Source: an uncultured Acidobacteriaceae bacterium (GTDB lineage: Bacteria > Acidobacteriota > Terriglobia > Terriglobales > Acidobacteriaceae). Taken from it: 64,000 nucleotides of DNA. The notes below the pieces were generated by a model. That model had not been told where the DNA came from and searched no databases. It saw only the letters and a program-made list of their open reading frames with translations. Location of the stretch: contig CALFMO010000007.1 of NCBI GenBank assembly GCA_937879855.1, forward strand, positions 248,001 through 312,000. The letters run 5' to 3'. Below are positions 9,125-17,762 of the stretch, piece by piece. Position 1 is the stretch's first letter. Each line of letters starts with the position of its first letter. The translations under genes were made by a program, and so were the position numbers.

Positions 9125-11389
9125 ATGAAAACCGATCGCATCGTCGGCAAGTCGGTTCCGCGCAAGGAAGGACGCGACAAGGTAACGGGAAGGTCGGGGT
9201 ACGTCGACGACATGGTTCTACCGAACATGCTCTTCGGCGCGACCGTTCGCAGCCAGGTTCCGCGCGGACGGATTCGAAACATCACCTTCGGTCCCGGCAT
9301 CGCGTGGGATGAATTCGTGATCGTATCTGCAAAAGATATTCCTGGAAAGAATTGCATCTCTCTGATCGGAGACGATCAGCCTTGCCTGGCAAGTGAGCTT
9401 GTGAACCATCCGGAGGAACCGATTCTGTTGCTGGCTCATCCGGACCGTCATCTTCTTCCGCAGGCAGTCAAAGCGGTCTCCATCGAATACGACCCCTTGC
9501 CTGCCATCTTCACGATGGAAGAAAGCGAGCGCGGCTCAGAAATCATTTGGGGAAACGACAACATCTTCAAAACCTACTTGATCGAAAAAGGTAATCTCGA
9601 TGCGGTTTGGGATCAGGCCGACTACATCGTGGAGGGCGAGTATTCAACCGGAGCGCAGGAACAGCTCTACATCGAAAATAACGGGATGATTGCGGCCTTT
9701 GACGCGGCTCAGGGAATCACGGTTTGGGGATCGCTGCAGTGCCCGTATTACATTCACAAAGCGCTGATGGCCCTCTGCGATTTGCCGGCGGAAAAAGTGC
9801 GCGTCGTGCAGATGGAAACTGGAGGCGCATTCGGCGGGAAGGAAGAATATCCGTCGATGATTGCCGCGCACGCCGCCCTGCTCGCGATGAAGGCTGGTAA
9901 GCCTGTGAAGATTGTTTATGACCGCATGGAAGACATGGCGGCGACTACGAAGCGGCATCCTTCGCGTACTCGCCATCGGACAGCCGTCAGCCGGGAGGGA
10001 AAGGTTCTTGGCGGCGAGATCGATTTTACGATCGACGGCGGTGCATATCTCACTTTGTCACCCGTCGTGCTCTCCCGCGGCGCAATTCATGCCGGAGGGC
10101 TTTATTACTGGCCGAGTGTCCGCATCCGCGCGAAAGCAGTTGCAACCAATGCGCCGCCCCACGGAGCATTCCGAGGCTTTGGAGCACCGCAAAGCTTGTT
10201 CGCCATGGAGCGGCACATGGATCGGATTGCGCAGACAGTCGGTCTTGCTCCGGGCGAGATTCGTCGCCGAAATTTTCTGCAGCCTGGGCAGGCCACTACG
10301 ACGGAACAGGTCGTTCGCGAGCCGATCGATCTTGGAAAATTGCTGAACCGAGCTCTCGAAATATCGGGGTATCACTCCAAGAAGAAAAACTTCGTGAAGC
10401 ACAATCAAGGCGGTGCTTCCAGAAAGGGCATGGGCATTGCTGCGTTCTTGCATGGCGCTGGATTCACCGGCTCGGGCGAACGCTATTTGAGTTCCGTTGT
10501 CGGCGTGGAAGGCTGCGCCGATGGCAGGGTTCGTGTTCTGGTCTCGAGCACGGAATTTGGGCAGGGAACGAAAACTGTTCTGAGCCAGATTGCGGCTCAG
10601 GCTCTCGGCCTGCCGTATGAGAACGTCACTACGGCGCAGCCAGACACGCTCGAGGTTCCCAACAGCGGGCCCACAGTCGCATCTCGTACTGCAATGGTGG
10701 TGGGAAAATTGGTGGAGTCCGCCGCCCGAGGAATTGCGCAGACGTTAATTTCCTCCGGGCTGTTGGGGGCGGATTATTCCGCGGATGAATTTCGCACCGC
10801 TTGCCGGCAGTATGTTGCGACCCGTGGCCAATTCCGTTGCTGGTCGCGCTACGATCCGCCGAGCGACATTTTCTGGGACGATCAAGCTTATCGCGGAGAA
10901 GCTTACGCCGCCTTCGCTTGGGCCGTTTATATCGCAGAAGTCACCGTCGATCCGACGACCTATAGCGTCTCGGTGGACGACTTCGTCGCGTTGCAGGAAG
11001 TGGGCAAGGTGCTGCACCCGCTCCTGGCGCGCGGACAAATTATCGGCGGGATTGCCCAAGGCATTGGATTCAGCCTTTACGAAAAAGTGATTTGGCAAAA
11101 TGGCCGCATGCAAAATGGCCAGATGACGAACTACATTATGCCGACGTCGAGCGACGTGCCGCCCATACGCGTGTTCTTTGAAGAGTTGGGGAACGTTCAC
11201 GGTGCCTACGGCGCGAAGGGCATCGGAGAACTTCCCATGGACGGCCCCGCTCCCGCAATTGTGAACGCAGTCGTGGACGCTCTTGGTATTCCTTTTGATT
11301 CGATTCCCCTGCTTCCGGAAGATATTATGGATGGCCTCGCGGCATCGATGCAGGAGAGCGGTGCGATTTCTGGAGTTGGGGGGCGATGA
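9125..11389 (+). CDS. Xanthine dehydrogenase, molybdopterin-binding subunit
   Basis: This 754-residue large subunit of the three-gene bacterial xanthine dehydrogenase oxidises hypoxanthine and xanthine to urate. The start is set at ATG 9125 because the next residues (RIVGKSVPRKEGRDKVTG) are the conserved beginning of the family; the frame also extends back into allB without conservation. The a/b hammerhead domain (about 15-125) is followed by the two Mo-cofactor domains. GGAFGGKEEYP, APPHGAFRGFGAPQ, FGQGTKTVLSQIA and GAYGAKGIGELPMDGPAP are visible, and the last holds the catalytic glutamate (GE). Its stop overlaps the Fe-S subunit start (ATGA), so the two are probably translationally coupled. 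No XdhC-type cofactor-insertion gene is present in the window. Confidence 0.93.
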   Translation: MKTDRIVGKSVPRKEGRDKVTGRSGYVDDMVLPNMLFGATVRSQVPRGRIRNITFGPGIAWDEFVIVSAKDIPGKNCISLIGDDQPCLASELVNHPEEPILLLAHPDRHLLPQAVKAVSIEYDPLPAIFTMEESERGSEIIWGNDNIFKTYLIEKGNLDAVWDQADYIVEGEYSTGAQEQLYIENNGMIAAFDAAQGITVWGSLQCPYYIHKALMALCDLPAEKVRVVQMETGGAFGGKEEYPSMIAAHAALLAMKAGKPVKIVYDRMEDMAATTKRHPSRTRHRTAVSREGKVLGGEIDFTIDGGAYLTLSPVVLSRGAIHAGGLYYWPSVRIRAKAVATNAPPHGAFRGFGAPQSLFAMERHMDRIAQTVGLAPGEIRRRNFLQPGQATTTEQVVREPIDLGKLLNRALEISGYHSKKKNFVKHNQGGASRKGMGIAAFLHGAGFTGSGERYLSSVVGVEGCADGRVRVLVSSTEFGQGTKTVLSQIAAQALGLPYENVTTAQPDTLEVPNSGPTVASRTAMVVGKLVESAARGIAQTLISSGLLGADYSADEFRTACRQYVATRGQFRCWSRYDPPSDIFWDDQAYRGEAYAAFAWAVYIAEVTVDPTTYSVSVDDFVALQEVGKVLHPLLARGQIIGGIAQGIGFSLYEKVIWQNGRMQNGQMTNYIMPTSSDVPPIRVFFEELGNVHGAYGAKGIGELPMDGPAPAIVNAVVDALGIPFDSIPLLPEDIMDGLAASMQESGAISGVGGR

Positions 11390-11883
11390 CAAATCCTCGC
11401 CAAAGTCGCGGCAAAACCGAACTTTCATTCACGGTCAACAGTGAGCGAAAACAAGTGCGGGCCTTCCCGATGGAGCGCCTGCTCGATGTGCTCCGGTTGG
11501 AACTGGGCATGACTGGCACGAAAGAAGGTTGCGGCGAAGGCGAATGCGGTTCGTGCTCGGTATTGATGGACGGCGCACTCGTGAATAGCTGCCTGATCCC
11601 GGTTCTGCAAGCGGCTGGCACAAACATCGTTACAATCGAAGGCCTTGCGTCCGGCAATCACTTGCACCCACTCCAGGAAGCATTTTTGGAATGCGGCGGC
11701 GCCCAGTGCGGCATCTGTACGCCGGGGATGATACTCGCTGCCCATCACTTGTTGAAAAAAAATCCGGCGCCCACGATGGAGGAAATCAGAGAGGGACTTT
11801 CGGGCAATTTATGCCGATGCACCGGATACAGCCAGATTCTTGAAGCCGTCGTGCGGGCGGCGCATCCCGGGACGTCCGCATGA
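11386..11883 (+). CDS. Xanthine dehydrogenase, [2Fe-2S] subunit
   Basis: A 165-residue electron-transfer subunit carrying two [2Fe-2S] clusters that pass electrons from the molybdenum centre to FAD. The N-terminal plant-ferredoxin-type cluster uses Cys49, Cys54, Cys57 and Cys69 (EGCGEGECGSC). The C-terminal four-helix cluster uses Cys108, Cys111, Cys143 and Cys145 (QCGICTPGM and NLCRCTGY). Length and spacing match the CoxS/XdhC-small-subunit family. It overlaps the molybdenum subunit upstream and the FAD/OHCU fusion gene downstream by four bases each. Confidence 0.95.
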   Translation: MTNPRQSRGKTELSFTVNSERKQVRAFPMERLLDVLRLELGMTGTKEGCGEGECGSCSVLMDGALVNSCLIPVLQAAGTNIVTIEGLASGNHLHPLQEAFLECGGAQCGICTPGMILAAHHLLKKNPAPTMEEIREGLSGNLCRCTGYSQILEAVVRAAHPGTSA

Positions 11884-13283
11884 GATCGAATCCCTGCGAT
11901 TACGAAATGGTCGCGTCCGGCAGTCTGCAGGCAACGGTTGCGCTGCTGGCCAGTGAGCCCGGCACGTGGCTTCCAATTGCCGGGGGCACAGACGTGATGG
12001 TGCAATACGCGGCCGGGACGCTGCCCGCTCGAAAACTGGTCAGCATCTGGAACCTACCCGAATTGCGCCGGATTGACGTCACACCTGAAGGGGTCAGGAT
12101 CGGCGCTGGATGCACATACACCGACATTCGGACGCACGAGGTTATCGGACGCGAGTTCCCTCTTCTATCAAGTGCTGCTCGATGGACGGGCGGCATTGCG
12201 AATCAGAATCGCGGAACAATCGGCGGCAACATTGTGAACGCATCCCCGGCTGCGGATTCTTTGCCGCCGTTGCTCGTCTACGAAGCGGAATTGATTCTAG
12301 TATCTGTCCGAGGCGAACGCCGGCTCCGCTATGTTGACTTTCACACCGGCTATAAGAAGACTCTCCTCGCGAAGGACGAACTGATTCAGACCGTATGCCT
12401 GCCCCGGCGATATGCAGGATATGTAAGCCACGCGCGCAAAGTCGGGGCTCGCAACGCTCAGGCGATTTCTAAAGTGTGCTTCGCCGCACTGGGCCGGATC
12501 GCAAATGGCGTGATCGAAGATGTGCGCATCGCACTTGGAAGTATTGCACCCGTGCCGCTCCGTCTGCGGCAGACAGAGCAAACTCTTACTGGGCACTCGA
12601 TTGATTCCGCTCTTTTAACTTTGGCGCGAAATACTGCGATTGCCGAGGTTCATCCGATCGACGACATTCGTTCTACCGCTCGGTATCGCGCTGCCGTCGC
12701 TGGCAATCTCGTCGTTGAGTTTCTGAACCGCCTCGGGCCGGTGCAGCCAGATACGCACGATAAGGACACTCTAAGTAGATGGAATCGTCTTCCCATCGAC
12801 GAAGCCACGAACGCAATTCTGCCCTGCTGTGGATCGAAGGCTTGGGCGCAAAGCATGGTTGCCAGACGACCACTCGACGATCAGAACGCGCTCTTGGCCG
12901 CATCGAACGACGTGTGGCGCAATCTGACGGAAGCAGACTGGATGGAAGCGTTTCACAGTCATCCGAGGATCGGGGAATCCGCAGTCGAATCTCCGCCGCT
13001 CGAAGCGTCCTCTGCCCAATCCGAAGCCTGGTCGGTGCAGGAGCAAAGCAATGTAGCAGATGCCGATGCTGCCGCGAAGCGCGCCCTGGCCGATGCCAAT
13101 CGAGAATACGAGCAGCGCTTCGGCCGCATCTTCATCGTGTGCGCTAAGGGTAAGTCGGCCCGAGAGATTCTGGAGATTCTTCAACGACGCCTCAAGAATG
13201 ATCCCCAGACTGAATTACTTGAAGCTGCCGAGCAGCAGCGGCAGATTACAGAACTCCGGCTCAAGAAATGGATTCAAGGATGA
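11880..13283 (+). CDS. Fusion: xanthine dehydrogenase FAD subunit and OHCU decarboxylase
   Basis: A single 467-residue frame encodes two enzymes. Residues 1 to about 288 are the FAD-binding subunit of xanthine dehydrogenase: IAGGTDV at 33-39 and TGGIANQNRGTIGGNIVN at 103-120 are the FAD-binding loops, followed by the CO_deh_flav C-terminal domain. Residues about 298-467 are 2-oxo-4-hydroxy-4-carboxy-5-ureidoimidazoline decarboxylase: CCGSKAWAQSM (316-326), the catalytic-site His361 in HSHPRIGES, and Glu388 in QEQS. That domain normally makes S-allantoin from the product of hydroxyisourate hydrolase, which is encoded by the next gene. So one polypeptide spans the first and the last step of the urate module. 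No stop or frame change lies between the domains. The gene starts and ends in ATGA overlaps with its neighbours. Confidence 0.92.
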   Translation: MRSNPCDYEMVASGSLQATVALLASEPGTWLPIAGGTDVMVQYAAGTLPARKLVSIWNLPELRRIDVTPEGVRIGAGCTYTDIRTHEVIGREFPLLSSAARWTGGIANQNRGTIGGNIVNASPAADSLPPLLVYEAELILVSVRGERRLRYVDFHTGYKKTLLAKDELIQTVCLPRRYAGYVSHARKVGARNAQAISKVCFAALGRIANGVIEDVRIALGSIAPVPLRLRQTEQTLTGHSIDSALLTLARNTAIAEVHPIDDIRSTARYRAAVAGNLVVEFLNRLGPVQPDTHDKDTLSRWNRLPIDEATNAILPCCGSKAWAQSMVARRPLDDQNALLAASNDVWRNLTEADWMEAFHSHPRIGESAVESPPLEASSAQSEAWSVQEQSNVADADAAAKRALADANREYEQRFGRIFIVCAKGKSAREILEILQRRLKNDPQTELLEAAEQQRQITELRLKKWIQG

Positions 13284-13621
13284 CTCGCATTTCCACGCAT
13301 GTCCTGGACCTTGTGCACGGCAAGCCTGCCGCGAATGTGGCGGTGCACCTGGAAAAACAAAGTTCAGGAGATTGGCGCTTGTTGACTTCTGCGTGTACTG
13401 ATCAGGATGGCCGTTGTCCTGAGTTGCTGCCCGACGGCGACGATCTTTCCGCGGGCGTCTATCGTTTGATTTTTGACACTGGAAATTATTTCGAACTGCA
13501 GAATGTCGCCACGCTATATCCAGTTGTGGAAGTAAGGTTCCGCGTACGAGAGGGCGAATCGCACTTTCACATTCCGCTGCTTCTGAGTCCGAATGGATAT
13601 ACGACCTACCGTGGAACCTGA
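13280..13621 (+). CDS. uraH: 5-Hydroxyisourate hydrolase (transthyretin-like)
   Basis: A 113-residue enzyme that hydrolyses 5-hydroxyisourate, the product of urate oxidation, to OHCU. The start is the ATG in the ATGA overlap with the preceding fusion gene; an ATG four codons earlier is also possible. The N-terminal STHVLD (His7), DGRC near residue 45, HFHIPLLLSP, and the C-terminal YTTYRGT (usually YRGS) are diagnostic of the hydrolase and distinguish it from vertebrate transthyretin. There is no signal peptide, so it acts in the cytoplasm. It lies between OHCU decarboxylase and the membrane urate oxidase, which act after and before it. Confidence 0.95.
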   Translation: MTRISTHVLDLVHGKPAANVAVHLEKQSSGDWRLLTSACTDQDGRCPELLPDGDDLSAGVYRLIFDTGNYFELQNVATLYPVVEVRFRVREGESHFHIPLLLSPNGYTTYRGT

Positions 13622-13649
13622 GCACAGCTTCGCCGGACGGAGTGACCAA

Positions 13650-14465
13650 GTGGCTTCTTCAATTCGCGAATGGCTCAACCTGCTGGTGCGCTGGTTCCAC
13701 GTGTTCGCAGCGATTATGTGGGTCGGGCAAACCTACTACTTCACATGGCTGGACGGACGATTTGCCAAATTGACAAAGAGCGCCGCCGCAAACACAAGTC
13801 GCTCGATTTGGATGGTACACAGCGGTGGTTTCTACACGGTCGACCGGCAGAAATCTTTGAGAGTCGGCCCCGAGCAAGTCAACTGGTTTCGCTGGGAGGC
13901 GCTGATGACCTGGCTGAGCGGTTTGATTCTGCTAGTTCTCGTCTATTACTCCAGTAGCGGATTGATTGATCCCGATATTGCAGACATTTCTCAGGCACGC
14001 GGGATTGCCATTGGACTCGGTGTAATCGCTGCTGGATGGATCGTCTACGATCTGGCGCTGCGTTCGCCGCTGGGCCTATCAGAATCAGCATTCGCCGTCT
14101 TCTCGGGGCTAACGATAGCCGTCCTCGCATGGGCTTTGACCCGCATCTTTAGCGGTCGCGCCGCGTATATCCATGTCGGCGCAGTCTTCGGAACCATTAT
14201 GACTGCCAACGTCTGGTTCAGAATTCTACCGTCACAGCGCAAAATGATCGCGATTGCGGCAACTGGAGCAACCTTCGATCCTGCACTCGCAGCGCAAGCC
14301 AAGCTGCGATCCAAACACAATACTTTTCTGGCGGTTCCCGTTGTTTTTATCATGATCAGCAATCATTTCCCGGTCGCGACCTACGGGAATAAGTATGGAT
14401 GGGAAGTTTTGGTCGCTCTCGTTCTTCTCGGCTGGGTTGCAGCGAAAGTAATTCGCGAGACCTGA
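13650..14465 (+). CDS. PuuD-like membrane urate hydroxylase lacking the cytochrome c domain
   Basis: A 271-residue integral membrane protein with about seven or eight hydrophobic helices. It resembles the membrane part of PuuD urate hydroxylase (LLVRWFHVFAAIMWVG, MVHSGGFY, ISNHFP). Known proteobacterial PuuD proteins continue into a C-terminal cytochrome c domain. Here the frame stops right after the last helix and no CxxCH is present. It is the only urate-oxidising candidate in the cluster and sits next to hydroxyisourate hydrolase. The start is set at GTG 13650, seven bases after GGACGGAG, which places the first helix as in PuuD. ATG 13593 is an alternative that would overlap uraH by 29 bases. 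The electron acceptor is unknown. Confidence 0.8.
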   Translation: MASSIREWLNLLVRWFHVFAAIMWVGQTYYFTWLDGRFAKLTKSAAANTSRSIWMVHSGGFYTVDRQKSLRVGPEQVNWFRWEALMTWLSGLILLVLVYYSSSGLIDPDIADISQARGIAIGLGVIAAGWIVYDLALRSPLGLSESAFAVFSGLTIAVLAWALTRIFSGRAAYIHVGAVFGTIMTANVWFRILPSQRKMIAIAATGATFDPALAAQAKLRSKHNTFLAVPVVFIMISNHFPVATYGNKYGWEVLVALVLLGWVAAKVIRET

Positions 14466-14506
14466 GCTTTGATAGGCTCAGGTTGTTGTCACCAAATCAG
14501 AATCGG

Positions 14507-15769
14507 ATGCAAATCACTGAGATGGCAACTCGTGCGGAAGAAGTCATCAGTCGATGCCAAAGGCTTGCATCGTTCTCGGAAGACTCCAAGGGCACGCGAC
14601 GAACGTTTTTATCGCCAGCTATGCGCGAGTGCCATGAGGAGATTTTTCGATGGATGGAGCCGCTTGGCGCTCAGATGCGAATCGATGCCGCAGGAAATCT
14701 CCGGGGAGTCTATCCTGGGTTGCAGCCCGACGCCCCGCGCCTGCTGATCGGATCGCATCTCGACACGGTTCCTAACGCGGGCGCCTATGACGGCATCCTC
14801 GGAGTGGTCATCGCGGTTGGACTGCTGGAGGAATTGCGCGGGCGGAGGTTTCCCTTTGCGATTGAGGTGGTTGGTTTTTCGGAAGAAGAAGGAGTACGTT
14901 TCGGAACGCCGTTTATCGGCAGCCGCGCGCTCGTGGGCAGACTGGATCAACGACTCCTTGAGATTAAAGATGCACGAGGCATCTCGGTGCGAAAAGCGAT
15001 CGAAGAGTTTGGACTGAATACTGAAGAGATTCCTCGTGCTGAACTGGCTGCGGAAACGCTGGGCTACCTTGAGTTTCATATCGAACAGGGACCGGTCCTA
15101 GAGAAAATGAATCTGCCGCTCGCCGCGGTCGAGGCTATCGCGGGGCAAAGCCGAATGGGGTTCACTTTCTTGGGGCACGCAAACCATGCTGGAACCACAC
15201 CGATGGATCAGCGACTTGACGCCATGGTCGGCGCCGCAGAATGGATCAGCGCGGTCGAACGCGTCGCACAAAAAATTCCAGGCCTTGTGGCGACGGTGGG
15301 AAAAATCGAAGCGAAGCCCGGAGCAACCAACGTCATCGCCGGCGAGGTGGCGATGACGCTCGACGTTCGTCATCGCACAGACACCATTCGCATTCGCGCG
15401 GTGGAGGATCTCATCTCTCAGGCTAAAGAAATTGCCCTGCGCCGCGGGCTGGCAGTACGCGAGACCTGCCTGCTAAGCCAGGCATCAGTGGCGATGAGCC
15501 CGTTCTTGGTCAGCGAGATAGAAAAAGCAATCGTTACGACCGGATGTCAACCGTATCGGATGGTGAGCGGTGCAGGTCACGATGCCATGATCATGGCGGA
15601 GAAAGTTCCGAGTGCAATGATTTTTCTGCGGACTCCCGGCGGAATAAGCCACGATCCCGCGGAGTCAGTCGCGCGAGAAGATGTCGAGAAGGCGCTCGAC
15701 TGTGGCATGTATTTTCTCGATCAGCTGGCTGCCTCCCCCGAATTCTGCAAAAGGAACGAGCGTGCATAA
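14507..15769 (+). CDS. allC: Allantoate amidohydrolase
   Basis: A 420-residue zinc/manganese peptidase-M20-type hydrolase that converts allantoate to ureidoglycine, ammonia and CO2. GSHLDTVPNAGAYDG, EEEGVRFG, EFHIEQGPVLE, the dimerisation-domain motif GHANHAGTTPMDQR and the C-terminal SGAGHDAM and ISHDPAE are all typical of AllC/AAH and of N-carbamoyl-amino-acid amidohydrolases. Placement between urate breakdown genes and a ureidoglycine aminohydrolase supports allantoate as substrate. The ATG at 14507 is favoured; ATG 14522 is also plausible because neither has a strong ribosome site. It overlaps the next gene by eight bases. Confidence 0.88.
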   Translation: MQITEMATRAEEVISRCQRLASFSEDSKGTRRTFLSPAMRECHEEIFRWMEPLGAQMRIDAAGNLRGVYPGLQPDAPRLLIGSHLDTVPNAGAYDGILGVVIAVGLLEELRGRRFPFAIEVVGFSEEEGVRFGTPFIGSRALVGRLDQRLLEIKDARGISVRKAIEEFGLNTEEIPRAELAAETLGYLEFHIEQGPVLEKMNLPLAAVEAIAGQSRMGFTFLGHANHAGTTPMDQRLDAMVGAAEWISAVERVAQKIPGLVATVGKIEAKPGATNVIAGEVAMTLDVRHRTDTIRIRAVEDLISQAKEIALRRGLAVRETCLLSQASVAMSPFLVSEIEKAIVTTGCQPYRMVSGAGHDAMIMAEKVPSAMIFLRTPGGISHDPAESVAREDVEKALDCGMYFLDQLAASPEFCKRNERA

Positions 15770-16508
15770 TCTAGGCCAAACACGAAGCTCGCATCAACCG
15801 AATCATTTACTCGCGACGCCCGATACGTTTGTGCGCACTGCTCTGCCCGGAATGAAGGCCTGCTCCGCGATTGTGCACGTCAGCCCGGCCTGGGGAGCCA
15901 AGTTCACGCAGTACACGGCCGAGTTCGAAGTTGGCGGCGAGTTGGGAAGCACGTTGGCGCAGCGTTTCATCTACGTGTTGGATGGCAGACTGAAATTGGA
16001 GGTCGACGGCAAATCCAACGAATTGCGAGCGAGTGGGTACGCTTACCTCCTTCAGGGATTACATCATCGCGTGTCGGCTACGGCCGGGAGCCGTGCCGTG
16101 GTCATCGAAAAACATTATCAAGCCCTCGAATCGGTCAAGCCTCCGCACTCGATCATTTCGAGCGAAGATGCGATCTCCTCGCACCCACTGGCGGACGATC
16201 CGAGCCTGCAAGTGAAATGTTTGCTGCCCGACGAGATGAGCTTCGATTTCGCGGTGAACACGATGGTCTATCAGCCAGGTGCGGCCTTGAGCATGGTCGA
16301 AATGCACGTGATGGAGCACGGCCTCATCATGCTTGAAGGCGGCGGGATCTATCGCCTTGGCGATTCGTGGTATCCGGTGAGTGCGGGAGATTTCATTTGG
16401 ATGGCGCCTTGGTGTCCGCAGTGGTTCGGCGCAATCGGCAAGGTACCCGCAAAGTATCTCATTTACAAAGATTGGAACCGGCATCCTCTTGCGGACTTAC
16501 AGCAATGA
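15762..16508 (+). CDS. allE: (S)-Ureidoglycine aminohydrolase (bicupin)
   Basis: This 248-residue bicupin releases ammonia from (S)-ureidoglycine to give (S)-ureidoglycolate. The GTG at 15762 is chosen because AAGGAA lies about five bases upstream, and upstream codons belong to allC. The C-terminal cupin carries the manganese ligand set expected for the family: Glu, His and His in MVEMHVMEHG and Gln in CPQWFG. The first cupin (about 45-110) has the glycine-rich turns (LDGRLKLEVDG) but not a full metal set, as in known members. The gene lies between allantoate amidohydrolase and a second amidohydrolase, matching the reaction order. It is coupled to the next gene through ATGA. Confidence 0.9.
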   Translation: MHNLGQTRSSHQPNHLLATPDTFVRTALPGMKACSAIVHVSPAWGAKFTQYTAEFEVGGELGSTLAQRFIYVLDGRLKLEVDGKSNELRASGYAYLLQGLHHRVSATAGSRAVVIEKHYQALESVKPPHSIISSEDAISSHPLADDPSLQVKCLLPDEMSFDFAVNTMVYQPGAALSMVEMHVMEHGLIMLEGGGIYRLGDSWYPVSAGDFIWMAPWCPQWFGAIGKVPAKYLIYKDWNRHPLADLQQ

Positions 16509-17743
16509 ATCTCGCGATCGACCGGGACCGTCTGCTTCGCGATATTGAAACCCTGTCATCATTCTCTGACGCAGAAGCTCCCGCCGTTACCCGAATTGTT
16601 TTCACGCCAACCGACCTGAAGGCACGCGCGTGGATGAAGATCCGGTGCGAAGAGGCTGGACTCACGGTCCGCGAGGACGCAGTCGGCAATACGTTCGCGC
16701 GCTGGAATGGTGCAGACCCGGCCGCACCCGTAGTCGGCACCGGATCACACATCGACGCCATCCCGAACGCCGGGAAATACGATGGAGTCGTGGGAGTCTT
16801 GGGAGGCTTAGCGGCGATCCGTGCATTACAGCAGAGCGGATTTCGTCCGAAACATTCGATTGAGCTGTTGATCTTCACCTCCGAAGAGCCTACGCGCTTT
16901 GGAATCGGATGTTTGGGAAGCAGGCTGTTATCGGGAACGCTTGCTGCGGACGCGGCGCGGCAGCTAAAAGACAACGATGGTGCGATGCTCGACGAGGTTC
17001 GTCGCAGCGCTGGTTTTGCCGGCGAACTTGGAGAAGTGAAGTTGCCGAGTGGCTATTACAAGGCTTTCGTCGAACTGCACATTGAACAAGGGCCGCTGTT
17101 GGAGCAACGGCAGATTCCTCTCGGCGTTGTCACGAACATTGCCGCCCCGGCGAGTCTCCGCATTCTCATCGAAGGGGCGGGCGGTCATGCCGGCGCGGTC
17201 TTGATGCCCGATCGCCGGGACGGGTTGTGCGCTGGCGCCGAGTTGATCCTAGCGATCGAGAAGGGCGCCCGCAACAGTGGCGCAATTGACACGGTTGCAA
17301 CCGTCGGCATATGTGACGTGTTTCCCGGGGCCGTCAACAGCATTCCCGCGCGGGTACGGCTGAGCGTGGACATCCGCGACACGGACCTGCCACGGCGCGA
17401 CCGTGTGATGCGCGCAATTGAAACTACCTGCGAGTCGATTTCAGCGCAGCGGCACGTGTCGATTCGGAGCGAGGTGCTGAACGCCGACGCGCCCGCGAAT
17501 TGCGCTCCCGAAATTATCGAAGCTCTTTCTCAATCGTGCCGCCAGCATGGACTGAAGTTCTTTTCGATGGTGAGCCGGGCCTATCACGACTCACTTTTCA
17601 TTTCCCGGATTGCTCCGGTCGCTATGTTGTTCATTCCCTGCCGAAAGGGATACAGCCACCGTCCCGACGAGTACGCATCCCCTGAAGACATCGTTCGCGG
17701 AGCGCTTGTATTGGCTGCGACTTTGGCGACCTTATCGACGTGA
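16505..17743 (+). CDS. M20-family amidohydrolase, probable ureidoglycolate amidohydrolase
   Basis: A 412-residue paralogue of the upstream allantoate amidohydrolase. It shows GSHIDAIPNAGKYDG, the glutamate pair in TSEEPTRFG, ELHIEQGPLLE and GGHAGAVLMPDRRDG. It differs from AllC in the lid motif (GHAGAVLMPDRRD in place of GTTPMDQRLDA), which fits a different ureide substrate. Its place directly after ureidoglycine aminohydrolase suggests it hydrolyses ureidoglycolate to glyoxylate, ammonia and CO2, as the plant UAH does. This assignment is by context. An N-carbamoyl-amino-acid hydrolase or a second allantoate enzyme remains possible. It is the last gene of the plus-strand run and converges on the NUP gene. 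Confidence 0.8.
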   Translation: MNLAIDRDRLLRDIETLSSFSDAEAPAVTRIVFTPTDLKARAWMKIRCEEAGLTVREDAVGNTFARWNGADPAAPVVGTGSHIDAIPNAGKYDGVVGVLGGLAAIRALQQSGFRPKHSIELLIFTSEEPTRFGIGCLGSRLLSGTLAADAARQLKDNDGAMLDEVRRSAGFAGELGEVKLPSGYYKAFVELHIEQGPLLEQRQIPLGVVTNIAAPASLRILIEGAGGHAGAVLMPDRRDGLCAGAELILAIEKGARNSGAIDTVATVGICDVFPGAVNSIPARVRLSVDIRDTDLPRRDRVMRAIETTCESISAQRHVSIRSEVLNADAPANCAPEIIEALSQSCRQHGLKFFSMVSRAYHDSLFISRIAPVAMLFIPCRKGYSHRPDEYASPEDIVRGALVLAATLATLST

Positions 17744-17762
17744 GATCTTAAAACGGCCGCGA

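Noticed and set aside
10745..11428. A 227-codon open frame antisense to the xanthine dehydrogenase large subunit
   Set aside because: The sense gene is strongly conserved, and the antisense product shows no family features.
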